Part shown: positions 18,809-28,590 of the stretch, one piece after another
Numbering within the stretch: the stretch's first letter is position 1
Layout: each line of letters starts with the position of its first letter
Program-made: the position numbers and the translations under genes
Origin: Suillus spraguei
Lineage: Eukaryota > Basidiomycota > Agaricomycetes > Boletales > Suillaceae
Length of the DNA stretch: 28,590 nt
Reading direction: 5' to 3'
NCBI GenBank assembly: GCA_016800925.1
Contig: JABCPU010000723.1
Coordinates: 1 to 28,590, forward strand
The notes under the pieces: generated by a model
The model's database searches: none
Told to the model about the DNA's origin: nothing
What the model saw: only the letters and a program-made list of their open reading frames with translations

Positions 18809-19894
18809 AAACTAAAATGAACTTTTGTGAAAAATGGTGCAGCGTTCAACTCAACTCAACTCCCCGGCTTGGACATCAAGAGATGTTCTATCGCATCAGA
18901 AGGATTCACAAAGAGTCCCCACGCTCGAACTCGATCCACTACAAACCATTAGGTGAGAAGTCGGCATCTGGATTATTGTGGCTACTTCCTCACTTACGTC
19001 AAGTAGGTAGTACATTTGCATTTGTTCGTCAAGATCAGTTCCTCAAACGAGACGACATCTTCCAAACATCGCCCTTGTGAAGTATGAAAGATGTGTTCCA
19101 TGATGTGAAGATACTGCATACACGAGGAACAGTATTAGCACCGGATATTTTTGTACTCATCAGCAGAGGAATGGTCTCAAGTCTGTACAGACCCTGTACA
19201 GCTCAGGCCTGATGTACAAAAGCGGTCCCGTAAGCACTGATTCACCATTGATTTAGACATGTGAGTAATGGAACATCCTCGACGGAATGACCTGACAGTT
19301 GACCTGTCAGGCTGTTGATATATTCGGTGCCAAAGCTGAGGAGATCTCATCATCATCCCTTTCAGTGCCTGGTTCCAGCGAATCCCAAGGTGCGACCGAG
19401 CCATGCCACAGCTTCTGTGATTTTCACTGTACACGAATGCTGTAAAACGGACACCAACATCAATGTCAGAGTACCATATGTGTTCTTGCAAATTCCGTGT
19501 CTGTGTCGGTTAGTTTCACGAACTAGGTGGGAGAAACTAGATAAATTGTTGGCAGAATTACTTATCTGAACTACAGAGAAGAATATTTGGGTGGTATGAG
19601 CACTCGATTCGCCGAAGGGTGATTGCCATTGGGCCGCATCTGTGTATAAGTCGAAGACGAGTAAAGAATCCAAATAAACTTAGTCCGCCCCGGAGAATGC
19701 GTCTGGCATTGTCTGATCGCCTTGTGGAAAGGAGAAAGGCATACAGAATGGTACACAGTGCACATCCTTTTGATGATGGTCATGAGGCTGTGCTGAGTTC
19801 GATGTGTGATGTGACAACGCGCTGCGTCACGCCGGGTACAAACACGTCGTATCCCGCTTTTGCTTATTTACACTTTATCCACACCTCCCACGAA
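18809..19894. other. Intergenic, no gene recognised
   Basis: Short frames on both strands (for example 18817-19080 + and 19177-19491 -) carry no motif that could be assigned. It may contain the 5' part of the HET remnant, but no alignment was possible. The last ~80 nt form the leader of the next gene. Confidence 0.4.
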
Positions 19895-20579
19895 ATGCCA
19901 CCACAAAAACGTAAATCAGGCGCCGGGGAAGCGTCTTCAAAGAAGAAATTGCGCACCTTTCACTCTTCTGCGAAAGCCCTCATCAAAACTATCCTTGCTG
20001 AGTCACCCCAACGCATATCCAATCCCAGATGACGACGAGGATATCCGTCAGTCCCTAGTCGAGTTGGCCCAGTACGCGAAAGAGCTTGAGTAAAATGTTG
20101 AGCAAAGAGGAGCTGGTTCCGTATGGCTATGAGTACGGATCAAGTTGCCTCGGCTATCGAGAAGATCAGAAAGGCCTCCAAGAGTGGTATCAAGAAGCAG
20201 ATAACCGTAGGTTTCCTCGATTATTCTTATCTATCAACCTGTTATAAACGAGAATTGTAGTGGAAGCCGTCGTGCAAGGCTGGCACTGCCAAGTGGTCCT
20301 ATAATGGTGTTTGCCGTTGTCTTTGGTACTATGCTAGGTCTTGGAGGTCCACCAACGTGGAAGACGCACAAGATGTCCATTGATGACTTTGAAAATTGCA
20401 TTGGTTGCATCAACGTGTCTACCAGGTCTGTGTCATTGATTATTCTCTTTTAAAACATGATTTGTTCTTACTGCGAGCGAAGCAGATATTCGGACCTCTA
20501 CCTCAAAGGTCAGCAAGTAAATATTCGCTGGAGTGATAGTGGAGAGTTCAAGTTTAGTGGAACATATGGCGCATTATAG
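19895..20579 (+). pseudogene. Conserved small basidiomycete protein with frameshifts
   Basis: The ATG at 19895 opens MPPQKRKSGAGEASSKKKLR, a basic, probably nuclear N-terminus, then AKALIKTILAESP. A one-base shift in a CCCC run at 20006-20009 is needed to continue into YPIPDDDEDIRQSLVELAQY. After a possible intron at 20093-20137 come AIEKIRKASKSGIKKQIT, an intron at about 20210-20261, WKPSCKAGTAKWSYNGVC, another frame change near 20311-20316, VVFGTMLGLGGPPTWKTHK, DDFENCIGCINVSTR, an intron, and VNIRWSDSGEFKFSGTYG to the stop at 20577. The C-terminal block WKPSCK…FGTMLGL…IRWSDSGEFKFSG is strongly conserved in basidiomycetes as I remember it; function unknown. Two frame changes make it a pseudogene unless they are assembly indels. 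Confidence 0.6.
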
Positions 20580-20930
20580 ATTATTCATCGTTTTGCCTCA
20601 CCAATGTTTTCCCGACTACAGCTGCTTCTTTTCTGACACTAATCGATTCAGACCGGGTCATAGGTATATGCTTGTCCCGTAATTTACCCTACACTGCTGT
20701 TGCTCCCATGAATGGTGTACAATATATTTGATTAGTATCCCTGATTCTTTCGAAAGATAAACAGGGAAGAACTTTTGAAAAGCCGTTTGATCCCTTCAAG
20801 TTAAGGTCAACTTGGTCGAGTCTGAGGTTACTCCACCGTAGTAATAGAAAAGTGTACCTGATCACGTGATGACGAAAGCTGACTTGGGATGTGCGTGTTC
20901 CCTGCAGTGGTTTGTCACAGCTACTCAGTT
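20580..20930 (+). promoter_or_regulatory. CLPTM1 upstream region with ATCACGTGAT palindrome
   Basis: No gene is seen in this 351-nt gap. A 10-bp palindrome ATCACGTGAT at 20861-20870, centred on the E-box CACGTG, lies 61 nt before the CLPTM1-like start. CACGTG is a site for bHLH factors; a link to this gene is inferred from position only. Confidence 0.35.
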
Positions 20931-23722
20931 ATGTCTACACCAGCTCGTGCTCAAGCTGGTCCTCCCGCAGAGCAGGATGAAAGTCCAGTCCGGAAATTGT
21001 TTTCAGTGGCTCAAGTCAGCGCACATTTACCTGAAATCTGTGCAATACCACAGCTAACCCAACCTGCAGCAAATGTTTTTGATATGGGCATTCTCTCAGC
21101 TTGGTGCGTCAAAAATAATGTACTTGGCTATTCAAAGCCTCATCGGAGAATGTTTAGCTATGAAATTAATAGCACCAGCAAAGCCTCCAACCGCCCCTTC
21201 CGTAGCAGGACCTGGTAATGATGCTCAGCCAGGTGAGGTCAACCCATTCCTTTTACCCCCCGTACAGGCATATAGTGCGTGGAAGCTTGGACAACCTTTA
21301 TCCATGCACGTATATTTTTCGACTTCGCCGAATGGTGATGTGTTTTCCCGTCAATGGACGTCAGCATGGCGGGAAGATCAGGACGCTGGTCTTCCCAGTT
21401 TCGTCTGGGAGAATATCGTTTTTGGAGACTGGAAGGAAACAAGGGTTGCCACATATGATATAAATCTTCCCCTGGTGAGCCACTTAATGCTATCCCTTTG
21501 ATGTCCGTATGGAAACCTGTATAGACTGTGCAAAGGAACGGTTCCTTATGGGCGGATATATTCCTTGTCAAAGATGGCGCAAGTCCGGACCCTTCAAATC
21601 CCTCTTTTGATCCTCATTCAGTGCATCATGTTCGGAAACGTGAGCCTAGGACCTGCTAGGTTCTAGTCCGAGATTGACTCGAGTTTTATTCCAGTTTTGA
21701 CGCGGTACATGCCCAAAGTGAAGGCACGCAAAGAGAAAAATTTGCTTTCCAATCCGGATGACGATGAAGAAGTGGAAGAGGTTTGTCATTGTATCCTTTT
21801 TCTTGCTACCATTTTCGACGACTAGGATCCTCTAGAAGCCGCAAGACGATATCATGGTGTCGCATTGGCACAAGGTAGATCTTGATTTGAATAAATCTTT
21901 TTCATAGATAAACCCATAAGCAGAACCTTACATTGGCCCTCGTTTCTGACGAGACAGTCATAGCAGTCAACAAACTGCCCCCGGTCCTCGTTGAGCGTAT
22001 GTCTAACTAAGAGGATTTAGGACACATAATTCACTATAATTTAGATGTACATCTGGTCCCAGGCGCGCGGGATGACACTGGCACCAAAGGATTCTACAAG
22101 CCTATAATCTTCCCCAATGACTTCTGGTTACTTCGCTCCCATCTGATCGAAATTAACACAACCACCCCGACGCTGCCGCTTGAAGTAACTTTCCAGCCCA
22201 TGTCATACTTCAAATTCCAGATATTGGCGTCGATGAGTCATGGCTTTGATGAAGCCCTCAAACAACAAGGTGGTGGCGCAGGAGCGGAACTTGACGAGGT
22301 CAAACGAATGCTTACCGAGACTAACCCGTGGTTCCTGGGTCTGACTGGACTGGTCAGCATGTTACACGTCGTGTGAGTTTATCACGGCGATTGTCGGATA
22401 CGTTATTGATCCTGTGGCGTATGAAGGTTTGAGATGCTTGCCTTTAAATCAGATGTTTCGCACTGGCGTCAGCGGAAGGAGCTGGTGGGTGTCTCTGTCA
22501 GGTGAGATATTACGTGGTACAGGTGTCGTTGGCTGTCATGATGACTCCTCGTTCTCCTTTAACAGAACGGTATGTTCCCTTTTCGGGAGGCGCCCCAGTC
22601 TCAAGTTGATCGGCGTATTGAATTGTTTTCTAGATAATAACAAACGTGTTCGTCCAGACCGTGGTGCTTTTGTACCTCATTGACAACAACGAAAACACGA
22701 GTTGGATGATTCTTATGGGGTCTGGGATGGGTGTCGTTATCGAGGCCTGGAAGGTGCAGCAGGAGGATTGCCACACAACTGAGTTTGGCTGATTCTATTC
22801 CCAGATCACAAAAGCTGTGGATATCAGCATCATCGCTGCTCCGTCTGGCTCTCGACTTCCCTATATGCTTAGTATTAAAGGTACGGTTTCTCACACGTGT
22901 TTTCGTGCGCTAATGTATGGTCCATCAGATAAGCATGTCCTCAGTGACGATGAGAAGAAGACACAAGAGTGAGTCAATGCAGTTGCTGCAGGTCTACGAT
23001 AATGAATATTGACATAAGTATGTGGTCAGGTATGACAAGCTTGCATTCCGCATTGTGTCATACTTTACTATTCCATTACTCGCCGCTTATACGATCTATT
23101 CGTTGATTTACGAGACCCATAAAGGATGGTACAGCTTCGTGATCTCGACGCTGACTTCATTCGTATATATGTTTGGCTTTGTAAGTCCACATTGCATGCT
23201 GCTGCTCGGCTGCCTGACATCGCTGAATTATGACAGGCACAATTGATACCTCAACTCATTATCAACTATAAACTCAAGGTTTGTCACTTGCCCATACGGG
23301 GAGTAAGTCTTGTTCAGACTTGCGATATTCTTTCAGAGCGTGGCGCATATGCCCATGAAGGCAATGATATATAAGACGTTATCGACAGTTGTCGACGATC
23401 TTTTTGCGTAAGAATTTACGATAAATCAGTGCCTAATTCCAAGCTCACGAGACCTTTCGCGGGAATGCAGGTTTTGCATCAAGATGCCTATGCTGCACCG
23501 GCTGGCGTGCTTCCGGGATGATGTTGTATTTTTAATTTTTCTGTATCAGGTGAGTTCATGGAGCTATTTCTCCGTATGATTATATGGACTCAAGCCTCGT
23601 GTTTGTTTAATTAGCGCTGGATCTATCGCATCGATCCTAAACGAGTGAACGAGTATGGTCAGGTGCTGACGGAGGATGTCATCAAAGCTGATAGCAGTGG
23701 TGAGACAAAGAAGGACAAGTAG
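20931..23722 (+). CDS. CLPTM1 family multi-pass membrane protein
   Basis: About fourteen exons join to a full CLPTM1-like protein. It has a short N-terminus (MSTPARAQAGPPAEQDESPV) and a first membrane segment (QMFLIWAFSQL). A lumenal domain follows (NPFLLPPVQAYSAWKLGQPL, SFVWENIVFGDW, LVPGARDDTGTKGFYKPIIF, FPNDFWLLRSHLIEIN). The family hallmark is NPWFLGLTGLVSMLHVVFEM, LAFKSDVSHWRQRKELVGVS, VVLLYLIDNNENTSWMIL and EAWKITKAVDI. The C-terminus has several helices and ends QRWIYRIDPKRVNEYGQ before the stop. CLPTM1 and CLPTM1L are ER membrane proteins implicated in receptor trafficking and phospholipid (GlcN-PI) scrambling. Splicing needs a 4-nt exon AACG at 22566-22569. The 69-nt segment 21104-21172 has intron borders but is also open, so it may be retained or removed. 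No frameshift was found, and it appears functional. Confidence 0.9.
22566..22569 (+). other. 4-nt microexon of the CLPTM1-like gene
   Basis: AACG is flanked by CAG on the left (intron 22502-22565, GTGAGA…AACAG) and GTATGT on the right (intron 22570-22633). Including it gives VSVR-T-IITNVF; skipping it gives an immediate TAA stop. Both introns are 64 nt. Confidence 0.55.
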
Positions 23723-24146
23723 ACCCCAGTGTCTCGGAATGCTCAGTCTAATGGAATGTTCTTGTTTTGCATGTTAATTCCTGTGGGCCCGCGTAAATAC
23801 GGTTGACGCACCCTAGACTTTTCATTGGCAGTGCTTTGGCGTTGCTTGCTGACTGTATTGTCTTGAGTGCCTATTGATTACTATGATCAGGAGAGATGTC
23901 CCAACTGATCTGATGCATGGAACTCTGAACAAAGCACAATTGTTTTTGTTTTCAACATTTTTGACTTTTGCGGCGATATCAGATAAAATTAGGCAGAAAC
24001 ACGCCGCACTCTTCGGACCGTGGAAAAATAATCTCGATTGGGATGACTATGACACTGGATTCATAACTTATCCACATCTCTGACTCTCCCGTCAACGCTA
24101 GTATTGTAATCTCCCTACTTTTCATCTTGTCAGGTCATCGTCAACC
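23723..24146. other. Intergenic between CLPTM1-like gene and next gene
   Basis: Contains the 3' flank of one gene and the upstream region of the next. No additional gene was recognised; a short frame at 23874-24083 has no family resemblance. Confidence 0.5.
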
Positions 24147-26928
24147 ATGGCGAATATCCGCCGGGATGGTCCAACCAGGGCTTGTAAATGTCTCAATATT
24201 CGAATAGAATCTAGGCAACCGCCACCGCAGAGCTCGCCTCCAGATTTTCTCAAGGACAATATAACAGATTCTGACTATACACTGATATATGTCGGTCAAG
24301 ACGGTCTTAGCGTTGTAAGTCACATCTTTTATTTGACACAATTGTTTCGCTACGAAATTCTGATTTTATGACAGGCTCATCCTCAGGTGACGATGAGAAC
24401 ACGCAAAATGGGTCCTTCTCTGGGCAATTCAAATCGGTGCATCCGGTGTACGACGTTGACTTGTTTATTGTGTCAGACCCTCGCATATCGTGTACAGCAG
24501 TTGGTCCCACTGGATGTAGAGGGTCAAGAGGGACCATTACTTCCAACTTATGATTGGGTTGAACAGGACGTACTGATGAGTAGTTGCGGCTGGATTGAGG
24601 TACACGCTGAGTGCCTGGTGAGTCATTCCATTTTCCTCCCGTTGCTAGTGAGGGAGGTTAGGTCTCTAGTCTCTAGCACAATTCCCTCAATCCTTTGTAT
24701 GGTTTCCGGGGATATGCCATGACGTCTATGACGTGATGTCATCCATGACTCCATGCAGGGTTTGCTGACCGGAAACTTTCTTTAGGATCCTGATGCCGTC
24801 TGCAGGCTCTTGTCGTCAATGACATATTCCCCAGTTTTCAATGTTGCTATGCCGCCAGATGCTCCAAGCCCTCTGCGCAGCCCTCTTACATCGCCTCTAC
24901 TGACGGGTCGCGCCCTCGAGTACTTTCTGAGCCCATATTGTCAAACTTGCGTCCCTTGTTTCCACCCGCACCCTTTATACCTTCACATCCTGTCTTTGCT
25001 CACCTGTCATCTATAGCCACATCCAAGTCGCAGGGTCTAAGATTGTCCGCTGAGGAACAGTTTGCTGCTCTTATACGGGATAAAGTCGCTGAAATTGAGA
25101 AGGCCGAGGAGGAATTGAAAAGAGCTGTGGAGTGTTTGTGGAAAAGATTTCTCGAGAGCTTAGGTCAGACGGAGAAGGACTTAGGCGCTTCCGGTGTTGC
25201 CAAGCGGAGGGATGCTGCAAGAAAGCCCAATATCAACAATGCAGGGGGGCCGGCCATTAGTTCACCAGTGGTTTCCGTACGGGACTTTGTGCCTGTTGTC
25301 AGTCCCGGCAGAATGGTTTCCCCTGTGTCATCGGTACCAAGAGTATCTTCGCTCTCTGCTTCTCTTGCGACTTCGGGCATTTCACCATCCTCGTGCCCTT
25401 CGGGAACGAAATACTCATTCTGGACAGGCAAGCGACATTCCAAGGTCGCCACCCCCTTATTCGTCGCATCCGCCATCTGTCGGCTCAGCTGACAGTCGGT
25501 CACTATCGTCCTCTACTTCATCTAGAGAACTACTGCCACTGACGACAGGTGAAAGTCTCGTTCAGCCGTTCAAACGCAGTATGGACGAGGCTCGGGACAC
25601 GGCTGCGAGCTTCCGATATTTTGTAAATATGGAAGCTGAGATGGAAATTATGCGCGGACGTCAGCGACTCCCAACAACCGGAACGACCGTCACAGAGGTA
25701 ACCGAAGGTACGCAACCGAGTAACACCTCCACTTCTGCCAAGGCACCCGATGATGAAGAGAACAAGCTGAAGCGAGCGAAAGAGGGTGGATTGCAGAAGC
25801 CAGATCACGGCAGGAATGGCGATGAGTCGAGGGGGAAGCGCAAGGTAACGTTTGATATCAAACCAGATGCGCTGATAGCCGACGGGCCGTATCCGGAGAA
25901 AAAATGGAAGCCAAGGACGAGATGTGCATGGTAGCTAACTGTGTATAATGATTTTTACACAATTTTCTGACCGCGCTTTTATTTCAGACATGATATTTGA
26001 TCTAGACGGTGAAAGCAGTGATCGGGATTCTCAGACGCAGCTCCTGTTCTTCCATTCAAAGAGATTCCATACATTCCCCGACGCCGTGCACGCCCCCGTA
26101 ACAGCACAAACCATGTTGGCCTACCAACATCTCTATCGTCCTTAAGGCCGACCTCCTTACCCGCTTATGCTTCTCTTCAAGCCCGGATAACTAAACCAGG
26201 ACTCATCATTTAGAACCCAAGTCCCAACCTCCGAGCGGTTGCAGACTGAACATATACGACACACTATTGAAGCTGAGGTTCCTGACCCCAAGAACAAGAA
26301 ATTCTGAAATTGGTTGCCGCTGATACCCCGAGTCACAGAGGCGCTTGGAAGCCCAATAGCAGAGCGTGGCAGTTGTTTGTTAGTAGACAAGGTGGAAAGA
26401 ACGGCGCGGCTGGGGCGCTCATACCAGAGGAGGTCGAAGTTGATGTCACTGTTAGTGACACCGATGATAGTGACGCCGGTCAGCTTTTCTTCCCTTTAAT
26501 CAAGTCACCATGTTCAAGACTCGTGTAGGTACACGTTATCATCCTCCAGGAATTCCGGGGTCGTTGCCTATCAGCATTGGGCCATTATCACCAAGCGAGA
26601 ACCTCTATCATTGGCATCATATCAGCCAAAAACATCCCTTTCCGACCGTGCTAATGCCATGGTACCCCCTCTGCCAAATATGGTTGGTAGGCATTCTACT
26701 TCTGCTTTGCGCAAAGCTTCGTATGCTGCTCGTGATCGTGACCGTTCCATGGACCCGGGAACGCTGGATTTTGTCTCGCATGATGATGGTCACGAGGATG
26801 ACGAAAGTGATGACGAACCTTTTCCGGTGGATCCTCCTGATGAGGCACGGGGTAGACAGCGGGCGTTCAAGATACTTGAAGCGCGAAGTAAACTTCCAGC
26901 GGCTGGGATGTGGAGAAGCCTGGCATAA
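24147..26928 (+). CDS. Basidiomycete protein with CxxC clusters, coiled coil and MWRSLA C-terminus
   Basis: Exon 1 is 24147-24314 (ends LIYVGQDGLSV) and exon 2 is 24375-24617. Exon 2 holds a cysteine-rich block RCIRCTTLTCLLCQTLAYRV (CxxC-x4-CxxC, probably metal-binding) and CGWIEVHAECL. Exon 3 starts at 24786. A coiled-coil-like region EEQFAALIRDKVAEIEKAEE lies near 25055-25130, followed by Ser/Pro-rich low complexity. Later come KRKVTFDIKPDALI (25835), an intron at about 25932-25987, DMIFDLDGE, RGAWKPNSRAWQLFVSRQGG (26330-26400), IPGSLPISIGPL (26550) and the end KILEARSKLPAAGMWRSLA. The family is conserved in basidiomycetes; function unknown. Frame changes without obvious introns occur near 24900-25000, 25400, 26050, 26298 and 26595. 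It is either a decaying gene or affected by assembly indels, so no single spliced protein is proposed. Confidence 0.6.
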
Positions 26929-27632
26929 GATCCGCTTCAAGTTGGTGATCTACATTATTCTTTCAATAATAACCGTGCCTCATCTACTTTGCACCCTGAT
27001 AGCCTACTTGTACCAATGCTGTTTATTGTACATAGTACGGACATTTTGGCTTGCATTGAAATTATAGTTTCTCTATTCTCTCTTTCCTGCGATGGCGAAT
27101 GTTGTTCGACGGAGGTGTACTTACATTCGTAACCATTGAGTTTAAGTTCTGGAATCTGTGGCGTCGAATATTGGCATCGCAAGGCCCTGGGTACCTTTGT
27201 GCTAGGTAGACATCATATATGTACATAATATAATATTACCTTGATTGGTTCAAAGCTTGTACATAGTACACCAGTATATATCTCATTCCACAAAGGACTG
27301 TTCACTCTCTCATTCCTGCACTTCACCGTCGATGCATCAAGAACTATGATGTCGTGTATATTAGAACCCGAGATATGGAGTATATGGAAGAGCCCTGGTA
27401 GTAGGGGGGATTATTACCATTGAAACCCTGAGCGGGCCAAGCTCGACAGAAACCAGGGAGGAATCAGGGAGAAGACCGAATCTCCGACCGAATGAATCGG
27501 AAACACCAAGTCAGGAGGCGCTATGTTAGATCTGCGGCTGTGTGATAAGATAAACTTGAACTTCGTTCCTGGATTCCGTAATGCGTTGAACGACTCTCAG
27601 GAGTCAGCGCTCAACACCCTCCTTGAACATTC
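26929..27632 (+). promoter_or_regulatory. Intergenic with three PUF-type TGTACATA motifs
   Basis: No gene seen. The 8-mer TGTACATA occurs at 27027-27034, 27220-27227 and 27258-27265, that is 99-337 nt after the upstream stop codon and in its sense orientation. UGUANAUA is the RNA site of Pumilio/PUF proteins, so a 3' untranslated region under PUF control is plausible. The last ~200 nt should hold the promoter of the molybdenum cofactor gene; no TATA box stands out. Confidence 0.4.
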
Positions 27633-28590
27633 ATGAGTGCAATTAAGGTTGGCATCATCACAGGTCAGTTAACTTCATATCGCTGAGGGTAAAAACTGAG
27701 CCCAAAACTGTCAGTCAGCGACACAGCGTCGGTAGACGCCGCTGCAGACAGATCGGGTCCAACGATCCAGGAAATCATTCAGCAACGGGGGCATGGTTGC
27801 GTACGCTCGACGATTCTTCCAGATGATGAACAAAAAATAAGGGAGACAGTCAAAAACTGGTGTTATGACGTCGAAAACACCGTTGACTGGATCATCTCCA
27901 CGGGGGGGACAGGGTTCGGCGTGCGCGATCGGACACCTGAAGTAGATACCATTCATACTGCTTTCGTAGGTACTCACCTTCTCTTTTTCAGGCTATTTCT
28001 CCTTTATTGGAACGCGAAGCAGCAGGAATCGTTCATCTACTGCTAGCCGAGTCGTTAAAGCGTACTCCGCTGGCAGCACTATCTCGACCTGTCGCAGGCA
28101 CAGTAGGAAATACTCTTATCGTCACACTTCCTGGCAGTGTAAAAGCGGTCAAAGAAAACCTGGAGGCTCTTTTTGCAAATGGGTTCATTGAACATGCCAT
28201 TGATCTCATAAGAGGGGGGACCGGAAAGCAGGTGCACGCTGCTATGGGTTCAGGACACGGTGGAGTTCCGCACCATCACCACACCATCATAATCACCCTG
28301 TGCCTCAGCCTCGGTCAATTTTATCTCATGATCCTTCCTTGCCTGGTAAGTCTTCACCCGACACTTAGACTGCAAAAAAACATCATGCGATCATCAACAG
28401 TTCATGCTCGTCATCGCGTTTCGCCATATCCGCAAATATCCCTCGAAGACGCTCTGAATATGATTGGGAATGAGATACAACCACTGGGTGTGATATCTCT
28501 TCCTGTAAGTGGATGCTAGGACGCATCGAATACGTGCTGAGTATTGACAGGTGACACCTGCGCTCGCTGGCAACATCCTCGGCGAAGATG
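27633..28590 (+). CDS. Gephyrin-like molybdenum cofactor biosynthesis protein, 5' part
   Basis: Exons are 27633-27663, 27715-27941, 27992-28345, 28401-28504 and 28551 onward, where the window ends. The N-terminal MogA/G domain is nearly complete: MSAIKVGIIT-VSDTASVDAA, DRSGPTIQEII, WIISTGGTGFGVRDRTPE (the GGTG molybdopterin-binding loop), PLLEREAAGI, TPLAALSRPVAGTVGNTLIV and LPGSVKAVKENLEALF. It binds and adenylylates molybdopterin. A His/Pro-rich linker follows, and then the start of the MoeA/E domain, SPYPQISLEDALNMIGNEIQ and VTPALAGNILGED, which inserts molybdate. A MogA-then-MoeA order is the gephyrin type. In the linker the frame shifts: after CAC at 28280-28282 two extra bases (or one missing) are needed before CATCATAATCACCC, where HHNHPVPQPRSILSHDPSLP reads on in phase with exon 4. 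The gene is therefore interrupted as written, or the base call is wrong. Confidence 0.88.

Noticed and set aside
24718..24760. TGACGT-rich cluster in the second intron of the MWRSLA gene as a promoter
   Set aside because: It is inside an intron between well-joined exons, with no downstream start or TATA box to support promoter use.
1..28590. tRNA, rRNA, CRISPR array, bacterial operon signals
   Set aside because: No cloverleaf-like A/B boxes, rRNA core sequences or spaced direct repeats were noticed, and the gene structure is clearly eukaryotic with introns.

Overview
The window is nuclear DNA of a filamentous basidiomycete, almost certainly an Agaricomycete and possibly in the Boletales (an inference from remembered family resemblance, not from a search). 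The grounds are many 45-70 nt introns with GT(or GC)-AG borders and CTNA-type branch points, and protein families typical of these fungi: a WD40 family, degenerate kinases, OTT_1508-like deaminases, HET-domain remnants and a basidiomycete-specific membrane protein. No tRNA, rRNA or CRISPR was recognised.

The left half (1-12150) is an accessory region of duplicated and decaying genes, all on the + strand. A WD40 - protein kinase - deaminase order occurs twice: unit 1 at 1-4940 (its WD40 gene cut by the window edge) and unit 2 at 7563-12150. A stray kinase C-terminal fragment lies between them (6183-6815). The WD40 and kinase parts are broken by stops and frameshifts. The two deaminase genes (3027-4940 and 10294-12016) can still be read through five exons each with the same intron positions, and both keep the HAE and C-x-x-C zinc/catalytic motifs. 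Three inverted-repeat structures that could be non-autonomous transposons or snap-back duplications sit in this half (1426-1698, 5618-5712, 9875-9976), and a fourth disrupts the end of deaminase 2 (12077-12152).

The middle (12700-19900) holds two minus-strand genes: a many-exon multi-pass membrane protein of a basidiomycete family (12702-15200) and a complete 14-3-3 gene (15594-16511) with two MCB-like ACGCGT boxes just upstream of its start. A gene-poor 3.4 kb stretch follows, with a HET-domain remnant on the minus strand at 18187-18808.

The right part (19895-28590) is a + strand run of conserved genes: a frameshifted small basidiomycete protein, a CLPTM1-family membrane protein apparently using a 4-nt microexon, a large low-complexity protein ending in MWRSLA with several frame changes, and the 5' part of a gephyrin-like molybdenum cofactor gene that runs off the window with a frameshift in its histidine-rich linker.

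The most interesting candidate is the repeated WD40-kinase-deaminase neighbourhood. Together with the HET remnant it looks like a turnover hotspot for self/nonself-type genes in which the deaminase is the part that has been kept. Any joint function is inference. Several otherwise conserved genes carry single indels, so assembly error and true pseudogenisation must be separated before decay is claimed.
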